Counted from the first letter of the stretch, positions 1 through 8,177 are shown. The stretch is DNA of 64,000 nt from Pseudomonadota bacterium (GCA_023386635.1 JAEWJH010000044.1:1-64000), one strand, 5' to 3'. Numbers and translations: made by a program. Notes: generated from the sequence alone by a model not told the origin.

Positions 1-739
1 CGCCCGGACCCCAGCGCTTGACGTCCATCTTGGCGTGATAGCGCTCGGGGAATTCCTTGAGATAGTAGTGCAGATAGAGATCCGGCCGCAGGTCGAGGTC
101 GCGCTGCGCGCGGCGAAGCGCCTTGAAGAATTTGCGCAGATTTTCCGGGTCGGGATCGTTGTGGATCATCATCGCGATCATGAAGGTCGTATCGATGATC
201 TTGCGATAGCCGAGTTGCTCGGCGAAATAATAGGGGCCGCTGAACAGGTTGACGGCGGGCGACGAGCCATCGAGCAGCTTGTCGATGCGTGCGAACAGCA
301 TGCCGTCGGCGAAGTTGAGCTTGATCTGGTCCGCCGGCATGTAAGGCTCCAGCGCCTGCACCGTCGCGTAATGGCTGCCGGACTGATAGCCGACGGAGAT
401 CGGCACGCCGGCTAGGTCTTCCGGCCGTTTGATCTTGGAATCCGGGTGCACGAAGATGCCGGCCGGCGCCACCGAATACACATCGCGCGACATGCGGCCG
501 TGCCCGTTCGATGCGGCGACATTGACGGTCCAGTGGCAGGCGCAGCTCACGTCGGCGGTGCGGCCCTTCTCGAACGACTGGAAGGCGCCGACCTTATCGC
601 CCTTGTTGTGGTGCTTGCCTTCACTGGAGCGCACCAGTTCGCGGAATTCGTAGTCGAGGCCTTCGTCGGCGAAATAGCCTTTTTCGTGCGCGATCCATTC
701 CTGGAGGCGGAAGTGCGGCTCGATGATGAACTTGCTCAT
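1..739 (-). CDS. Periplasmic-binding-protein-fold protein without signal peptide (partial, C-terminus outside window)
   Basis: About 246 codons are present; the gene runs off the left edge. The start ATG (737-739) follows a good AAGGAGAGG ribosome site. The N-terminus reads MSKFIIEPHFRLQEW and continues with a pattern typical of NMT1/SsuA-type substrate-binding folds (a GYFADEGLDY stretch and later PEDLAGVPISVGYQSG). There is no hydrophobic signal peptide, so the product should stay in the cytoplasm. That differs from the true transport binding proteins elsewhere in the window. Related cytosolic members of this fold include enzymes such as 4,5-dihydroxyphthalate decarboxylase. Whether this one binds, senses or converts a ligand is unknown. 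The GntR gene lies 36 bp upstream on the same strand and may be co-transcribed. Confidence 0.75.
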   Translation of the reverse strand, partial: MSKFIIEPHFRLQEWIAHEKGYFADEGLDYEFRELVRSSEGKHHNKGDKVGAFQSFEKGRTADVSCACHWTVNVAASNGHGRMSRDVYSVAPAGIFVHPDSKIKRPEDLAGVPISVGYQSGSHYATVQALEPYMPADQIKLNFADGMLFARIDKLLDGSSPAVNLFSGPYYFAEQLGYRKIIDTTFMIAMMIHNDPDPENLRKFFKALRRAQRDLDLRPDLYLHYYLKEFPERYHAKMDVKRWGPG

Positions 740-775
740 GTTTCCTCTCCTTGTTGATTGTTCGTGTCGTTGACG

Positions 776-1546
776 TCAGCAGCAGGAATGTCCTGCGGCA
801 TTGGGGGGATCGTGTTCGGAGACCCGCCGGTCGCGGATCATCCGCACATGGTCGTCCATCAGTGCGCGGGCGCCGTTGCGGTCGCCGCGTTCGATCAGGT
901 CCGCGAGCCTGGTGTGGATGTCGAGGATGTGTCCGGCGAGTTCGCGCGTCGCGGTGCGATTGCGGCTCGGCCAGGAAACGTGTTCGAGCGAGATGAGCTG
1001 CACCACCAGCACGCGGTTATGCGAGGCCTCCGCGACCGCGAGATGGAAGTCGCGCGACAGGCGGGTGAAGCGGTCGAGGTCGTCCATCTCCGCGCGCGCG
1101 TCGTCGAGCAATTGGCGCAGGCGGGCGATGTCGCCTTGCGTGGCGTTCTCGGCGGCGAGTTCGGCCGCGAGCGTCTCGACCGCGCGCTGCGCATCCATGA
1201 TCTCGGCGGCGGACACGCCGGTGAGATCGAGCTGCACGGCCAAGGCCTCCGCGAACAGCCGCGGATTGCCGCGCGCGATCCGCGCGCCGCCCCCTTTGCC
1301 CATGCGGATTTCGACGATCCCGAGCGCTTCCAGCGTGCGCAGCGCGTCGCGCGCGACGATGCGGCTGACGCCGAAACGCGCCGACAGATCCTTTTCGGTG
1401 CCGAGGAAATCGCCCGACGCGAGGCGCCGGCTGAACACCGCTTCGCGCACGTCGGCGACGATCTGCGACGAGAGCGACGCCGCCCGGCCCGGCAGGATGA
1501 TCCGGTCGAGGCTCGCTTGTTCGCTCATCGGCCAGGTCGAACGCAT
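776..1546 (-). CDS. GntR family transcriptional regulator with FCD ligand-binding domain
   Basis: 256-residue FadR-subfamily repressor or activator. A winged helix occupies about residues 17-90 (SLSSQIVADVREAVFSRRL, then the helix-turn-helix DLSARFGVSRIVARDALR). It is followed by an all-helical FCD domain with the expected Asp/His metal or ligand residues (DFHLAVAEASHN and HTRLADLIERGD). The ATG at 1546 is chosen because a GGGAG sequence precedes it; an in-frame ATG at 1528 is the alternative. It is transcribed toward the substrate-binding-fold gene and divergently from the TSUP exporter. FCD regulators usually respond to a carboxylic acid intermediate of a nearby pathway. It is one of two candidates for binding the operator repeated across this region. 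Confidence 0.9.
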   Translation of the reverse strand: MRSTWPMSEQASLDRIILPGRAASLSSQIVADVREAVFSRRLASGDFLGTEKDLSARFGVSRIVARDALRTLEALGIVEIRMGKGGGARIARGNPRLFAEALAVQLDLTGVSAAEIMDAQRAVETLAAELAAENATQGDIARLRQLLDDARAEMDDLDRFTRLSRDFHLAVAEASHNRVLVVQLISLEHVSWPSRNRTATRELAGHILDIHTRLADLIERGDRNGARALMDDHVRMIRDRRVSEHDPPNAAGHSCC

Positions 1547-1589
1547 CAGCCTGCTCCCGGAGGGACAGGGCAAGACTAGCGCGCCGGAT

Positions 1590-1670
1590 AAAATAGTAAA
1601 GATATCATCTTTTGGAAAATGCGATGGTGCGCTGCAAAAATAGTGTGGGCCGAAAAAATAGTATGGGTCG
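1590..1670. promoter_or_regulatory. Intergenic control region with a palindrome and AAAATAGT direct repeats
   Basis: The 306-bp gap 1547-1852 between the GntR gene and the TSUP gene has no convincing gene. It holds an AT-rich island unlike the GC-rich surroundings. The palindrome AAAGAT-ATC-ATCTTT lies at 1598-1612. The octamer AAAATAGT occurs three times, at 1590-1597, 1637-1644 and 1655-1662. The last two are embedded in near-identical 17-18 bp units (1636-1652 and 1653-1670). This is where an autoregulating GntR protein would be expected to bind; the assignment is inferred. Confidence 0.45.
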
Positions 1671-1852
1671 AATCCGGAGGCGGATAGCGCAGCCTGAGTG
1701 GGCATCCCGGCGGGCGGAGCCAACACCGTACGGACAACGGTGGAGCACCTGGCGACCTCGAATGCCGACGCTGCATCGGGCTTCGACACGAGCGAAACCG
1801 CGCTGCGTGGATTGCGAATTGCGCGACGACGTCACGACGCTAAAGCTCGCCT

Positions 1853-2587
1853 ATGGATTCGTCGCTGTTGCTCATCGTTGCGATCTTCGCCCTGGCCGGC
1901 TTCGTCAAAGGCGTGGTCGGACTTGGCCTGCCGACGGTGTCGATCGCGCTGCTCAGTGTCGTCATGATGCCGGCGCAGGCGGCGGCGCTGCTGATCGTGC
2001 CGTCCTTCGTCACCAATGTCTGGCAGGCCTTCGGCCGCCGCGCGCTGGTGCTGCTGCGCCGGTTCGGCGTGATGCTGACGACCATGGTTGTGGGCACGCT
2101 GCTCGGTGGCTGGCTGGTGCCGATCGACAATTCCGGCCGCGCCAGCATGGCGCTCGGCGTGATGCTGATCCTTTATGCGCTGGTCGGTCTGCTGCTGCCG
2201 CGGTTCAGCGTCAGCCGGCGGCAGGAAGTCTGGCTGGCGGCGCCGGTGGGCCTCATCACCGGTTTCGCCACGGCGATGACCGGCGTTCTCGTGATTCCGG
2301 TGGTGCCGTATCTGCAGGCACTCGATCTCGAGCGCGACGATCTCGTGCAGGCGCTGGGGATTACCTTCACGGTCTCGACCGTGGCGCTGGCGGCGGTGCT
2401 GATCGGCCAGCATCAGCTCTCGGCCGGCGTCGCAGGTCCGTCGCTGGCCGCACTGATCTCCGCGGTGGTGGGCATGGCGGCAGGACAGGAGGTGCGCAAG
2501 CGGATCGATCCGGCGCAATTCCGTATCTGGTTCTTCATCGCGCTGCTGGCGCTCGGCGCGCATCTGCTGCTGCACGGCCTGCTCTGA
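1853..2587 (+). CDS. TSUP (TauE/SafE) family membrane transporter
   Basis: 244-residue integral membrane protein of the sulfite-exporter/TauE-SafE family. Both halves show the family pattern: an N-terminal GFVKGVVGLGLPTVSIALL and, near residue 140, GFATAMTGVLVIPVVPYLQAL. Hydrophobic segments fit seven or eight membrane helices, and the length is normal. Family members move sulfite, sulfoacetate, organic acids or related anions across the inner membrane; the substrate here cannot be read. It is divergent from the GntR gene, with the shared AT-rich control region between them. The cyclase-family gene follows on the same strand. Confidence 0.88.
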   Translation: MDSSLLLIVAIFALAGFVKGVVGLGLPTVSIALLSVVMMPAQAAALLIVPSFVTNVWQAFGRRALVLLRRFGVMLTTMVVGTLLGGWLVPIDNSGRASMALGVMLILYALVGLLLPRFSVSRRQEVWLAAPVGLITGFATAMTGVLVIPVVPYLQALDLERDDLVQALGITFTVSTVALAAVLIGQHQLSAGVAGPSLAALISAVVGMAAGQEVRKRIDPAQFRIWFFIALLALGAHLLLHGLL

Positions 2588-2677
2588 CCGCACCCCCGCA
2601 TGCGGCGGACGCGGCTCTGCATGCGAAATCCCTGTGCTAGGCTCGGTGCGTCAATGAACCAGAACCGGACCGCCGCC

Positions 2678-3532
2678 ATGAAGATTGTCGATCTCACCCA
2701 TGTGATGAACGTGCATACGCCCGGCTGGGTCGGCTATGCCGGCAACAAGATGTACTACGCGCAGAACTTGCAGACGGTGCGGATCGTCGCGCAGCGGATC
2801 GACACTGCGCTGCATGTCGGCACGCATTTCGACGGCGCGATGCACGCGACCGACAATCCGACCGGCGACATGGCGCATCTGCCGCTCGATTATCTGTGCA
2901 ATCGCGGCGTCGTCGTCGACATCTCCAGGCATATGCACGATTGGGCGGTGATCACCCCGGAGATCATCGAAAGCGCCGGCGCCGACATCCGCGAGGGCGA
3001 TATCCTCATTCTGCACACCGGCTGGCACAAACATTACGAAGGGCAGCCGCAGCAGGATCTGGTGAAATACTTCTGCTATCACCCGGGCCCGAGCCTCGAC
3101 ACGCTGCAGTGGATGCTCAAGAAGAAGATCAAGTGGTGGGGCATGGACACCGGCTCCTGCGACCACGCCATGAACACCTCGATCCGCTACATGCGACCCG
3201 ATCTCGCGGAAGAGTTCACCAGGAAGCACGGCAAGACGCCGGGCGAATTCTTCGGCACCTTCCACTACACACACAAACGTTCGGGCCGGAAAGTCTCCGC
3301 TGACGTGTTTCCGTTTCACAACTGGGCGTTTCAGGAGGGCCTGCTGCATGCCGAGAATATCGGCGGCGACATCGAACTGATGCTCAACAAGCGCTGCCTG
3401 ATCGGTGCGTTCCCGTGGCGCTATGAAGGTCTTGAAGGCTGCCCGTGCCGCATCGTCTGCTTCGAGGATGCCGGCGATTCTGTCGAGGCGGTCGGCGACG
3501 CGGCGCTGGCGATCCTGCCGCCGCGGCGCTGA
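2678..3532 (+). CDS. Cyclase family protein (kynurenine formamidase-like metal-dependent hydrolase)
   Basis: 284 residues from the ATG at 2678; an ATG at 2654 would add eight residues, and neither has a strong ribosome site. The cyclase-family zinc motif is present as HxGTHxD (His46, His50, Asp52) followed by His56. C-terminal family features (WWGMDTGS near the middle, GAFPWRYEGLEG near the end) are intact. Relatives hydrolyse amides or lactones, including N-formylkynurenine, isatin and other ring-opening products. It starts 90 bp after the TSUP gene and may share its transcript. A hydrolase here fits a degradation pathway for aromatic or N-heterocyclic compounds, but the substrate is not determined. 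Confidence 0.85.
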   Translation: MKIVDLTHVMNVHTPGWVGYAGNKMYYAQNLQTVRIVAQRIDTALHVGTHFDGAMHATDNPTGDMAHLPLDYLCNRGVVVDISRHMHDWAVITPEIIESAGADIREGDILILHTGWHKHYEGQPQQDLVKYFCYHPGPSLDTLQWMLKKKIKWWGMDTGSCDHAMNTSIRYMRPDLAEEFTRKHGKTPGEFFGTFHYTHKRSGRKVSADVFPFHNWAFQEGLLHAENIGGDIELMLNKRCLIGAFPWRYEGLEGCPCRIVCFEDAGDSVEAVGDAALAILPPRR

Positions 3533-3545
3533 TCGCTGTCCCGAA

Positions 3546-4367
3546 TCAGGACGCGCGGGTGAGCCGCGCGTCGGGGCTGTTGCCTTGGAGTGTGGCCTGG
3601 ATCGCCTCGCGCAGCAGGCCGTAATCCTCCGGCTTCCATTGCGCGACGTGGATGTCGGCGAGCAGCTTCGCCGACTTGCCGAACACGATGATGCGGTCGC
3701 CGACGGCGATCGCTTCTTCCAATTGATGCGTAATCAGGATCGCGGTGCTGCCGCTCTCCCGCGCCAGTGCGAGGAACGTGCTGCGCAGTTCCGCCGCCGT
3801 GACTTCGTCGAGATGGCCGAAGGCTTCATCGGCGAGCAGGATATCCGGCTGCAGCACGAAGGCGCGGGCAATGGCGACGCGCTGGCGCATGCCGCCGGAC
3901 AGTTCGTGCGGATAGGCGTTGGCGAAGTTCTCGAGACCGAGACGTTTGAGCCAATGCATCGTGCGCTCGCGCTGGATCGCTTCGTCGACGCCCATCAGCT
4001 CCAGCGGGAGGCGGGCATTGTCGTAGCTGGAACGCCACGGCAGCAGCCGGTCCTGCTGAAATACGGTGGCCATCTTGCCGCGAAACGCATCGAAGTCCGC
4101 GTAAGGCGTCTTGCCGCCGATCCGGATATCGCCCTCGGTCGGCCGTTCGAGGCCGATCATCATGTCGAAGAAGGTGGACTTGCCGCAGCCGGTCTGACCG
4201 ACGATGGCGACCACCTCACGCGGCGCGATGCGCAGATTGAGGCGGTCGATGGCGACCACGGACTGCCCGGTGGTGGCCTGACGGAATACCTTGCGCAGGT
4301 TGGTGACCTCGACGGCGGTCGGCTCGCTCATAGGTTTGCTTATGGGGGTGCTTATGGGTTCGCTCAT
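3546..4367 (-). CDS. ABC transporter ATP-binding protein, nitrate/sulfonate/taurine (SsuB/TauB) type
   Basis: 273 residues. Walker A is VGQTGCGKST, the signature is LSGGMRQRVAIARAF, and Walker B is ILLADEAFGHLDE followed by the H-loop ILITHQLEEA. It energises import by the permease and binding protein encoded just upstream. The start at 4367 overlaps the permease stop in an ATGA arrangement, which favours it over the in-frame ATG at 4331. The first 16 codons are built from a 12-bp tandem repeat reading SEPI-STPI-SKPM-SEP. Order in the transcript is binding protein, permease, ATPase. Confidence 0.93.
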   Translation of the reverse strand: MSEPISTPISKPMSEPTAVEVTNLRKVFRQATTGQSVVAIDRLNLRIAPREVVAIVGQTGCGKSTFFDMMIGLERPTEGDIRIGGKTPYADFDAFRGKMATVFQQDRLLPWRSSYDNARLPLELMGVDEAIQRERTMHWLKRLGLENFANAYPHELSGGMRQRVAIARAFVLQPDILLADEAFGHLDEVTAAELRSTFLALARESGSTAILITHQLEEAIAVGDRIIVFGKSAKLLADIHVAQWKPEDYGLLREAIQATLQGNSPDARLTRAS

Positions 4368-4368
4368 G
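4326..4368. repeat. 12-bp in-frame tandem repeat spanning the start of the ABC ATPase gene
   Basis: Units read GCTCATAGGTTT, GCTTATGGGGGT, GCTTATGGGTTC and a partial GCTCATG on the plus strand. In the gene (minus strand) each unit encodes a four-residue repeat. Two units carry an in-frame ATG (4367 and 4331) and the middle ones carry ATA. Gain or loss of a unit would keep the frame and change only the N-terminus. Confidence 0.8.
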
Positions 4369-5137
4369 CGCGCCACCGCAGCACGCGCGTCTCGAACCGC
4401 ACCAGCAGCGCCTCCAGCAGGAACAGCAGCACGATCAGTATCAACGTCCAGGCGAACACATCCGCAACCGAGAACAGTTCCTGCGCCACCGCGAGCTGAT
4501 GGCCGATGCCGGTGACCGCGCCGACCAGTTCGGCGATGGTGACGACGCGGATCGCCAGGCTGAGATTGATCTTCCAACTGGTGATCAGGCTCGGCAGGAT
4601 CGCCGGAAACATCAGCTTGGTGAAATACTGAAACGTCGTCGGCCGGAACGAGCGCATCATGCCGCGCAGATCTTTCGACACCCCGCGCATGGCGTCGAGC
4701 GCATCGACCAGAAACACGGGTCCGCATACCGCGATCAGCACGAAGGCGATGCGGAATTCGACGCCGCGAAACCACAGCACCGCGAACAGGATCCATGACA
4801 CGACCGGCACCGCCATCAGGATGCGGACCAGCGGGTGCAGATAATTTTCGAGGCTCGGCGAGCGGTACATGCCCATGGCGATGGCGACGCCGCCGACGAA
4901 CGACAGCACCAGCGCGCCGATCACCCGCGCCAGCGTCACGATCACGTCGATCGGGGTGATCTTGAGCAGGCTATCCCAGATGCGCACGAAGCTCGGGATC
5001 GCGAACGGCGGGATGCCGAGCGCGGGCGAGAGCCGGGACATGATCTCCCACAGCACGCAGAAGATCAGGATCGAAATCACCGCCTGACGGGGGAATCGCC
5101 CCGTCAGTTGGTCCGCATGCGCATGGTCGGGGAGCAT
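4364..5137 (-). CDS. ABC transporter permease, SsuC/TauC type
   Basis: 257-residue inner-membrane permease of the binding-protein-dependent family. A first helix follows the short hydrophilic N-terminus (ISILIFCVLWEIM). The cytoplasmic EAA-type loop lies near residue 175 (MRSFRPTTFQYFTKLMFPAILPS is its region). The start lies 5 bp after the stop of the binding-protein gene, and its own stop overlaps the ATPase start, so the three genes form a tight operon. It forms the membrane channel, presumably as a homodimer because only one permease gene is present here. The substrate is unknown; the family takes up sulfonates, nitrate, pyrimidine precursors and aromatic acids. Confidence 0.92.
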   Translation of the reverse strand: MLPDHAHADQLTGRFPRQAVISILIFCVLWEIMSRLSPALGIPPFAIPSFVRIWDSLLKITPIDVIVTLARVIGALVLSFVGGVAIAMGMYRSPSLENYLHPLVRILMAVPVVSWILFAVLWFRGVEFRIAFVLIAVCGPVFLVDALDAMRGVSKDLRGMMRSFRPTTFQYFTKLMFPAILPSLITSWKINLSLAIRVVTIAELVGAVTGIGHQLAVAQELFSVADVFAWTLILIVLLFLLEALLVRFETRVLRWRA

Positions 5138-5142
5138 CGCGG

Positions 5143-6138
5143 TTACGGCGTATAGATGATCTGGTCGTCAGCCATCTTCGCGTAGAAGCCGGCCTTCACC
5201 GCGCGCTCCATCATGTCGAGCAGGGCTTTTCGCGTCGCCGCATCCCAGGCATTCTCGGCGACGATCTCCAGCCGGTTGCTGCTGACGGCGGCCTTGAGGA
5301 TGCCGGGCGGCAGCTTCACGTTCTCGACCGCGATCTTATCGGCGGCGTCGATGTCCGACTTGATGAAAGCGGCAACGTCCTTCAGCGCGGCGAGCAGCAT
5401 CTTCGGCGCGTCGGGCACGCGCTTGATGGAATCCTCCCGCATGCCCATCACCAGTTCGTAACCGTTCTGCCCGGTGATCTCCTTCCACGCATCGGCGGCG
5501 TTGAAGATCACCTTCCACGACGGATTCTGCTTCTGGATGATGCTGGCGAGCGGTTCGATCACCATGGCGGCGTCGACGCGGTCGGCTTCCAGCTGAGCGC
5601 GCGCGACGGCGAAGTTGGCGTTGACGACGGTGATGTCCTTGCCGAGTTCGAGGCCCTTGGCGTTGGCGTAGATCTTCACCACCTGAAACTGGCCGCTGCC
5701 CATGTCGGCGGCAAGCTGCTTGCCCTTGAGATCGGCGAGCGACTTGATCTTGTCGTCCTTCACGAAGATGACGAGGTCGGACAGCGTCATCGCGGTGCCG
5801 ACAATGCGCGCAGGCACGCCTTCGATCCGCAGCTTCTGATAGACGGTCGGTCCGCCGACCTGCACGTCGACCTCGCCGGTGGCGAAGCCCGCATAATAGG
5901 CGGCGATCGACGGATAAGGCTTCAACTCCAGTTCGAAGCCATGCTTGGCGTCGAAGCCGCGCACCTTCATGATATTCCAGACGAGCGGGGCGATCACCGG
6001 GAGCGTCAGGCTTGCGGCGACGATCTTCGGCTTGCTCTGTGCGCTACCGGGCGTGATGCCGGCGAAAACAACAGCGCCGGCTGCGAGCAGGGCGACTGCC
6101 GCGCGGCGCGCCATGCGCGGACGAATGAAGGGGATCAT
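5143..6138 (-). CDS. ABC transporter substrate-binding protein (NMT1/SsuA family)
   Basis: 331 residues from the ATG at 6138, preceded by an AGGAGG ribosome site. An upstream in-frame extension has no such support. A signal peptide is clear: basic MIPFIRPRMARR, a hydrophobic core AAVALLAAGAVVFAG, and a likely cut after GSA. The mature part is a type II periplasmic binding protein that would capture the ligand and deliver it to the permease next door. It is first in the operon, downstream of a promoter region containing a perfect 20-nt palindrome shared with the divergent hydrolase gene. The ligand cannot be deduced. Confidence 0.92.
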   Translation of the reverse strand: MIPFIRPRMARRAAVALLAAGAVVFAGITPGSAQSKPKIVAASLTLPVIAPLVWNIMKVRGFDAKHGFELELKPYPSIAAYYAGFATGEVDVQVGGPTVYQKLRIEGVPARIVGTAMTLSDLVIFVKDDKIKSLADLKGKQLAADMGSGQFQVVKIYANAKGLELGKDITVVNANFAVARAQLEADRVDAAMVIEPLASIIQKQNPSWKVIFNAADAWKEITGQNGYELVMGMREDSIKRVPDAPKMLLAALKDVAAFIKSDIDAADKIAVENVKLPPGILKAAVSSNRLEIVAENAWDAATRKALLDMMERAVKAGFYAKMADDQIIYTP

Positions 6139-6311
6139 GGACGAATGCCTCCTGTTCCTCGACGACAACGTTGCCCCGGCTCGCCCGGAGTGCGCAATCC
6201 TCAAGGTCGAAGGTCGTGGCGAACGGTGGCGTGGATCGGAAGCCCCCTGCAAAACTCTTGGCCGTATTGCAGCGCAAGAGGATTTGCTTTTGCTCGCGAC
6301 GAAATCTTGCC

Positions 6312-6360
6312 TTGCGGACCGAAAGCTACTCTACTAGCATTTCATATGTGTGCATATGAA
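6312..6360 (+). promoter_or_regulatory. Promoter of the hydrolase/SDR genes with palindromic operator
   Basis: TTGCGG (6312-6317), a 17-nt spacer and TAGCAT (6335-6340) make a plausible sigma-70 promoter for the gene at 6390. Immediately after the -10 is the perfect palindrome TTCATATGTGTGCATATGAA (6341-6360; 8-bp arms, 4-nt loop). It includes TATGTGTGCATA (6345-6356), one instance of the 12-mer TWTGTGYGCAWA found at three other promoters in this window. A protein bound here would block transcription start, so a repressor is likely. The site may also control the divergent ABC operon. Confidence 0.6.
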
Positions 6361-6389
6361 TTTTCATTTGGTGCGAGTGAGACGCGAAT

Positions 6390-7247
6390 ATGCCGCACGT
6401 CACCGCAAGCGATGGCACCCGCCTCTATTATGAAGAGGCCGGCACCGGCACGCCGGTCGTTTTCGTCCATGAATACGCAGCCGATTACCGCACCTGGGAG
6501 CCGCAGATGCGGCGGTTCTCGCGGTCGCATCGTTGCGTCACCTACAGTCAGCGCGGCTATCCGCCGTCCGATATCCCCACCGATCCCGAGCGCTATCTGC
6601 AGGATGTTTTCCGCGACGACGTGATCGCCGTCATGGATGCGCTCAAGATCGACAAGGCGCATGTGGTCGGTCATTCCATGGGCGCGGCGACTGCACTGCA
6701 TGTCGGCATCCGCTATCCAGATCGCTGTATCTCGGTGACAGCGGCCGGCTGCGGTTACGGTTCGAGCCCCGATCCGCAAATCGTCGAGCAGAACCGCGCG
6801 GCCTCGCGCGAGACCGGCAAGATGTTCGCGAACGAACCGATGTCCGTGACGGCGCCGCGCTATGCCAACGGCCCGACGCGGCAGACGCACAAGAACAAAG
6901 ATCCACGCGGCTTCGCGCATTTCGTGCAGATGTTGAGCGAGCATTCGGCGCTCGGCCATTCGCTGACCATGATCAATCTGCAGGCGCGCCGGCCGACGCT
7001 CTACGAGATGGAGGCCGATCTCAAGTCGTTCAAGCCGCCGCTCCTGGTGATCGTCGGCGATGAGGATGACTGGTGCGTCGATGCCAGCATCTATCTGCGC
7101 CGCACGGTGCCGACCGCCGGCCTGCTGGTGATCCCGCGCTCGGGCCACACCATCACCAGCGAAGAGCCGGACAAGTTCAATGCGGCGCTGGCCGAACTGT
7201 TCGCCGACGCCGAAGCGGGCCGCTGGCTCGCGCATAAACCTGCTTAA
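6390..7247 (+). CDS. Alpha/beta hydrolase
   Basis: 285 residues. The nucleophile elbow GHSMGA places the catalytic Ser at residue 96. A late Asp lies in VIVGDEDDW (around residue 225) and the His in RSGHTI (His253). An oxyanion-loop pattern FVHEYAADYRTW follows the first strand. This is a cytosolic serine hydrolase of the type that cleaves C-C bonds, esters or enol-lactones in aromatic degradation; the substrate is unknown. It is followed after 21 bp by the SDR gene, probably in one transcript driven by the palindrome-containing promoter. Confidence 0.88.
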   Translation: MPHVTASDGTRLYYEEAGTGTPVVFVHEYAADYRTWEPQMRRFSRSHRCVTYSQRGYPPSDIPTDPERYLQDVFRDDVIAVMDALKIDKAHVVGHSMGAATALHVGIRYPDRCISVTAAGCGYGSSPDPQIVEQNRAASRETGKMFANEPMSVTAPRYANGPTRQTHKNKDPRGFAHFVQMLSEHSALGHSLTMINLQARRPTLYEMEADLKSFKPPLLVIVGDEDDWCVDASIYLRRTVPTAGLLVIPRSGHTITSEEPDKFNAALAELFADAEAGRWLAHKPA

Positions 7248-7268
7248 CCGAGACGAGGGAGGCACGCG

Positions 7269-8087
7269 ATGGATCTCAAGCTCAAGGGAAAAACGGCGCT
7301 GGTGACCGGCGGCAGCGAAGGCATCGGCAAGGGTATTGCGATGACGCTGGCCCGCGAAGGCGTCGATGTCGCGATCTGCGCGCGGCGGATGGAGCCGCTG
7401 AAAGCGGCGGCGGACGAGATAGCCAAGGCGACCGGCCGCAAGATCGTGCCGATCACTGCCGATCTGCGCAACGATGCCGACGCCAAGAAATTCATCGCGG
7501 AGGCGCATAAGGCGCTCGGCCGCATCGACATCCTGATCAACAATGCCGGTTCGGCGGCCGGCGGCGTGATCGAGCATCTCTCCGAGGATGACTGGGAGAA
7601 GGGCCTCCAGCTCAAATTCATGGGCTATGTGCGCTGCCTGCGCTACGTGCTGCCGATCATGGTCAAGCAGAACGGCGGCCGCGTCGTTAATCTGATCGGC
7701 AATGACGGCGTGAAGCCGTCCTATTGGGAGATCTGCCCCGGCGCGGCGAACGCTGCCGGCCAGAACCTGACGAAGTCGCTCGCCGGCCAGTACGGCAGCC
7801 ATGGCATCAGCTTCTGCGCGGTCAATCCGGGTCCGGTGCGCACCGAGCGCTGGGCCGGCCTGGTGGACGCCATGGCGCGCGACATGAAGATCTCGCGCGA
7901 GGAAGCCGACAAGCTGGCGCCGGCGTCGATCCCGCTCGGTCGCATCGCCGAGGTGGAAGAGGTGGCCAATCTGGTGGTGATGATGGCCTCGCCGCTGATG
8001 CACATGGCCAATGGCACCATGATCGAGATCGATGGCGGCCAGGACAAGCCGCTGATGGATCGTTTCCGCGACAAGAACCGTTCGTAG
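7269..8087 (+). CDS. SDR-fold oxidoreductase family protein lacking the canonical catalytic triad
   Basis: 272 residues after a strong GGGAGG ribosome site. The Rossmann cofactor motif TGGSEGIG (from about residue 13) and NNAG (about residue 92) are present, and the C-terminus resembles other SDRs (MIEIDGGQDKPL). Where the family normally has Ser, then Tyr-x3-Lys, this protein reads VVNLIGNDG and then CPGAANAAGQNL. Pro157 and Asn161 thus occupy the Tyr and Lys positions. A Tyr152 lies nearby (SYWEICPG). It may use a different acid/base, act on a different chemistry, or only bind NAD(P). It follows the hydrolase gene in a likely two-gene unit. Confidence 0.88.
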   Translation: MDLKLKGKTALVTGGSEGIGKGIAMTLAREGVDVAICARRMEPLKAAADEIAKATGRKIVPITADLRNDADAKKFIAEAHKALGRIDILINNAGSAAGGVIEHLSEDDWEKGLQLKFMGYVRCLRYVLPIMVKQNGGRVVNLIGNDGVKPSYWEICPGAANAAGQNLTKSLAGQYGSHGISFCAVNPGPVRTERWAGLVDAMARDMKISREEADKLAPASIPLGRIAEVEEVANLVVMMASPLMHMANGTMIEIDGGQDKPLMDRFRDKNRS

Positions 8088-8106
8088 CGACGCGACACGA
8101 CTTGAT

Positions 8107-8131
8107 GCATGCGGCGTAAGGCGCCGCATGC
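8107..8131 (+). terminator. Hairpin after the SDR gene
   Basis: A perfect 10-bp stem GCATGCGGCG / CGCCGCATGC with a 5-nt loop lies 20 bp after the SDR stop. No T-run follows, so it may be a weak terminator or an RNA-stabilising stem rather than a classic intrinsic terminator. Confidence 0.5.
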
Positions 8132-8177
8132 CCGATCAGACGGAGATCATCGGACCAAAGCTCAGACTGCGGAGTAC

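Noticed and set aside
6342..8129. 595-codon open frame on the minus strand opposite the hydrolase and SDR genes
   Set aside because: It spans two well-supported genes and their promoter, has Arg/His-rich composition and matches no family; an antisense artefact of GC-rich codon use.
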